Shown: piece by piece, positions 38,390-39,983 of the stretch | Numbering within the stretch: the stretch's first letter is position 1 | How the letters are laid out: the number at the start of each line of letters is the position of its first letter | Assembly: GCA_000531095.1 (NCBI GenBank) | Contig: HG799478.1 | Span: 5,131-45,113, forward strand | From: Gemmata massiliana | GTDB lineage: Bacteria; Planctomycetota; Planctomycetia; Gemmatales; Gemmataceae | Direction: 5' to 3' | DNA: 39,983 nt | Notes under the pieces: generated by a model | Told to the model about the DNA's origin: nothing | What the model saw: the letters and a program-made list of their open reading frames with translations, nothing else | Databases searched by the model: none | Program-made: the position numbers and the translations under genes

Positions 38390-39778
38390 TCACGCACTTT
38401 CGCGTTCGTGCGTGTCCACGGCAATCGGTTTCTCGCGCTCCACGAAGCGCACCTTTACGGTCGGACCGGCGATGTGATGGAGCAAGTGTTTTGGCAGGTG
38501 GCACCGAATCACGACTTCGTTCACGTCGTCGCGGAACTCCTGGCGGTAGATTTCCGCGTGCGCGTTCAGGAACGCCAGCACCCGACCGTTGCCCGAATCG
38601 GTGACGATCTCGGCTTCCGCGAAATCTTCGGCCAGCGCTTCCATCACCGCGTCTTCCAACCGCTCGATGCCCTCGCCCGTTAACCCGCTCACCGCCACCG
38701 CGCGGGGGTGGTGGGTTTCCAGCAGGGTGAGCAGCGAACGGTCCGCGAGTTTGTCGATCTTATTCAGAACTAGTAACGTCGGTTTCTGATCGCAGTCCAG
38801 TTCTTTCAGAACGGTGGTCACCGCGCGAATGTGGTCTTCGGCTTGCGGGCTGCTGGCGTCCACAACGTGCAACAACAGTTTCGCGTGCCGCGCCTCGGAA
38901 AGCGTCGCTTTGAACGACGCGACCAAGTGGTGGGGTAAATCGCGGATGAATCCGACCGTGTCGGAGAGCAGCACCCGACCCCAGTCGCGGATGTGCCACT
39001 GGCGCGTGCGCGTGTCGAGCGTGGAGAACAGTTGGTTCTTCACGTACACGCCCGCCTTAGTCAGCGTGTTCATCAACTGTGATTTGCCCGCGTTCGTATA
39101 GCCCACGAGCGAAATCGTGTGCTCCTCGGACCGACTCTTCACCTCGCGTTCCTTGCGCGCGAGTACCTCGTTGAGTTTGTGCTTGAGGTCGCGGATGCGG
39201 TGCTGAACGAGTCGGCGGTCGCTTTCGAGCTGCGTTTCACCCGGACCGCGGAGCCCGATCCCACCGCCCTTCTGACGCGACAAGTGGGTCCACATCTGCT
39301 TGAGGCGCGGGAGCGAGTATTCGAGTTGCGCGAGTTCGACCTGGAGCTTCGATTCGGCCGTGCGCGCCCGGCTCGCGAAGATGTCGAGAATCAGTTCGCT
39401 CCGGTCGAGTACCTTCACCCCCAGCGCGTGTTCGAGGTTGCGCGCCTGACCGGGCAAAAGGTCGTTGTCGAAGATGACCACGTCCGCGTCCGCCCCTTCG
39501 ACCAGTTCGTGCAACTCACCGACCTTACCGCTACCGAGGTACGTCGCAAGTTGTACGTCGTGGCGCCGTTGGGTGAGTTGGCCCACCACACTCGCTCCGG
39601 CCGACTCCGCTAGGCCGCGGATCTCGTCGCACGGGTCGGCCTCGTTGGGCCAGGGCCGTTCCGGGAGGGCGACGCTGACTAGCACCGCCTTTTCGCTCGC
39701 GACCGAGAAGTCTTCCCGCTGGGTGTCGAATGCCTTACTGATGGTCACGTCCTCCGGCGCGGGGTGCGCCGTACACAT
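38390..39778 (-). CDS. hflX: HflX-type ribosome-associated GTPase
   Basis: About 462 residues from ATG 39778; no strong ribosome site is visible, so a later start is possible. HflX binds the ribosome 50S subunit and helps rescue or split stalled ribosomes under stress. The N-terminal domain has ATYLGSGKVGEL, VIFDNDLLPGQARNLE, VLDRSELILDIFA.RARTAESKLQVELAQLEY.LPRL and GGGIGLRGPGETQLESDRR, all diagnostic. The GTPase has G1 GYTNAGKSQLMN, the G2 region TRTRQW, G3 DTVGFIRDLP and G4 NKIDK, with G5-like AVSGLTGEG. A short C-terminal domain follows. It faces the DUF11 gene convergently and has a hairpin region upstream. Confidence 0.96.
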   Translation of the reverse strand: MCTAHPAPEDVTISKAFDTQREDFSVASEKAVLVSVALPERPWPNEADPCDEIRGLAESAGASVVGQLTQRRHDVQLATYLGSGKVGELHELVEGADADVVIFDNDLLPGQARNLEHALGVKVLDRSELILDIFASRARTAESKLQVELAQLEYSLPRLKQMWTHLSRQKGGGIGLRGPGETQLESDRRLVQHRIRDLKHKLNEVLARKEREVKSRSEEHTISLVGYTNAGKSQLMNTLTKAGVYVKNQLFSTLDTRTRQWHIRDWGRVLLSDTVGFIRDLPHHLVASFKATLSEARHAKLLLHVVDASSPQAEDHIRAVTTVLKELDCDQKPTLLVLNKIDKLADRSLLTLLETHHPRAVAVSGLTGEGIERLEDAVMEALAEDFAEAEIVTDSGNGRVLAFLNAHAEIYRQEFRDDVNEVVIRCHLPKHLLHHIAGPTVKVRFVEREKPIAVDTHERESA

Positions 39779-39890
39779 TGTAAACGAAGCGGATCGGACA
39801 CAAAAAGGCGCAACGGCCACAAAAACACAGTACCCCACTTTGTATTCGTTCTGTGTGTTTTTGTGACCGATGTGTCTGTTGGTATCAACG
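39779..39890 (-). promoter_or_regulatory. AT-richer upstream region of hflX
   Basis: Contains an imperfect inverted repeat, CACAAAAACACAG (near 39820-39832) and CTGTGTGTTTTTGTG (39851-39865). It presumably includes the hflX promoter, but I cannot assign its elements. Confidence 0.35.
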
Positions 39891-39931
39891 CCACGGCCCG
39901 GTCGGGATGAGACATCCCGACCGGGCCGTGG
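39891..39931. terminator. Perfect 19-bp hairpin, likely terminator of a gene beyond the window
   Basis: CCACGGCCCGGTCGGGATG (39891-39909), loop AGA, then its exact complement (39913-39931). The CTTTT following on the plus strand is weak. hflX points away from it, so it probably ends a gene entering from the right on the minus strand, or is a dispersed palindrome. Confidence 0.6.
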
Positions 39932-39983
39932 GTTCACTTTTCCTTACCCGAACAGCGATTCTCTATTCGGGTGAAGGCACAGA

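Noticed and set aside
1..39983. CRISPR arrays, rRNA, tRNA, phage or transposase genes
   Set aside because: No regularly spaced repeats, no TPsiC-like arms with a cloverleaf, and no DDE or tyrosine recombinase protein were seen on either strand.

Overview
The window reads as chromosomal DNA of a planctomycete, most likely family Gemmataceae (inference). Evidence: high GC; secreted proteins of families expanded in Planctomycetes (a ThuA/PVC beta-propeller/cytochrome giant, a PSCyt1-DUF1549-DUF1553 protein, a Tat-exported DUF1501 protein); a subtilisin with an N-terminal LEDR-type motif; and long Gly/Pro-rich secreted proteins. I saw no rRNA, tRNA, CRISPR array or transposase.

Layout. 1-0.92 kb: 3' end of metH. 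1.06-3.5 kb: ABC exporter cassette (ATPase, small membrane protein, ABC-2 permease). 3.6-4.24 kb: two small minus-strand genes. 4.5-7.0 kb: secreted S8 protease with P domain. 7.6-8.5 kb: HDOD protein, then a long palindromic repeat and a small winged-helix gene. 9.2-20.2 kb: a co-directional minus-strand array. In transcription order it holds the ThuA/propeller/cytochrome protein, an antitoxin and PIN toxin, the PSCyt1/DUF1549/DUF1553 protein, a second antitoxin with a twice-frameshifted PIN gene, an Rpn-type nuclease gene and a frameshifted DUF1501 gene. A ROK repressor gene (20.35-21.5 kb) and an orphan histidine kinase (21.9-23.3 kb) lie upstream on the same strand. 23.5-27.5 kb: a 1307-residue protein I cannot assign to any family. 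27.6-28.0 kb: hicB-hicA. 28.1-30.35 kb: secreted esterase, aat and a secreted small protein. 30.57-33.3 kb: a GyrA. 33.5-34.5 kb: an NAD-dependent epimerase. 34.76-35.13 kb: a compact unit with a sigma-54-type promoter, a 61-codon gene and a strong terminator. 35.3-38.3 kb: two related secreted proteins, the second with a DUF11 domain. 38.4-39.8 kb: hflX.

How the genes may work together. The 9.2-21.5 kb array looks like a secreted or periplasmic polysaccharide/redox module under a ROK (sugar-responsive) repressor. Toxin-antitoxin and nuclease genes have been spliced into it with 4-base start/stop overlaps. A perfect 28-bp repeat of the 3' end of the DUF1553 gene flanks the second toxin-antitoxin pair and looks like an insertion scar. 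The items most worth following are this array, the sigma-54/61-residue unit, the 1307-residue orphan protein and the paired secreted proteins.
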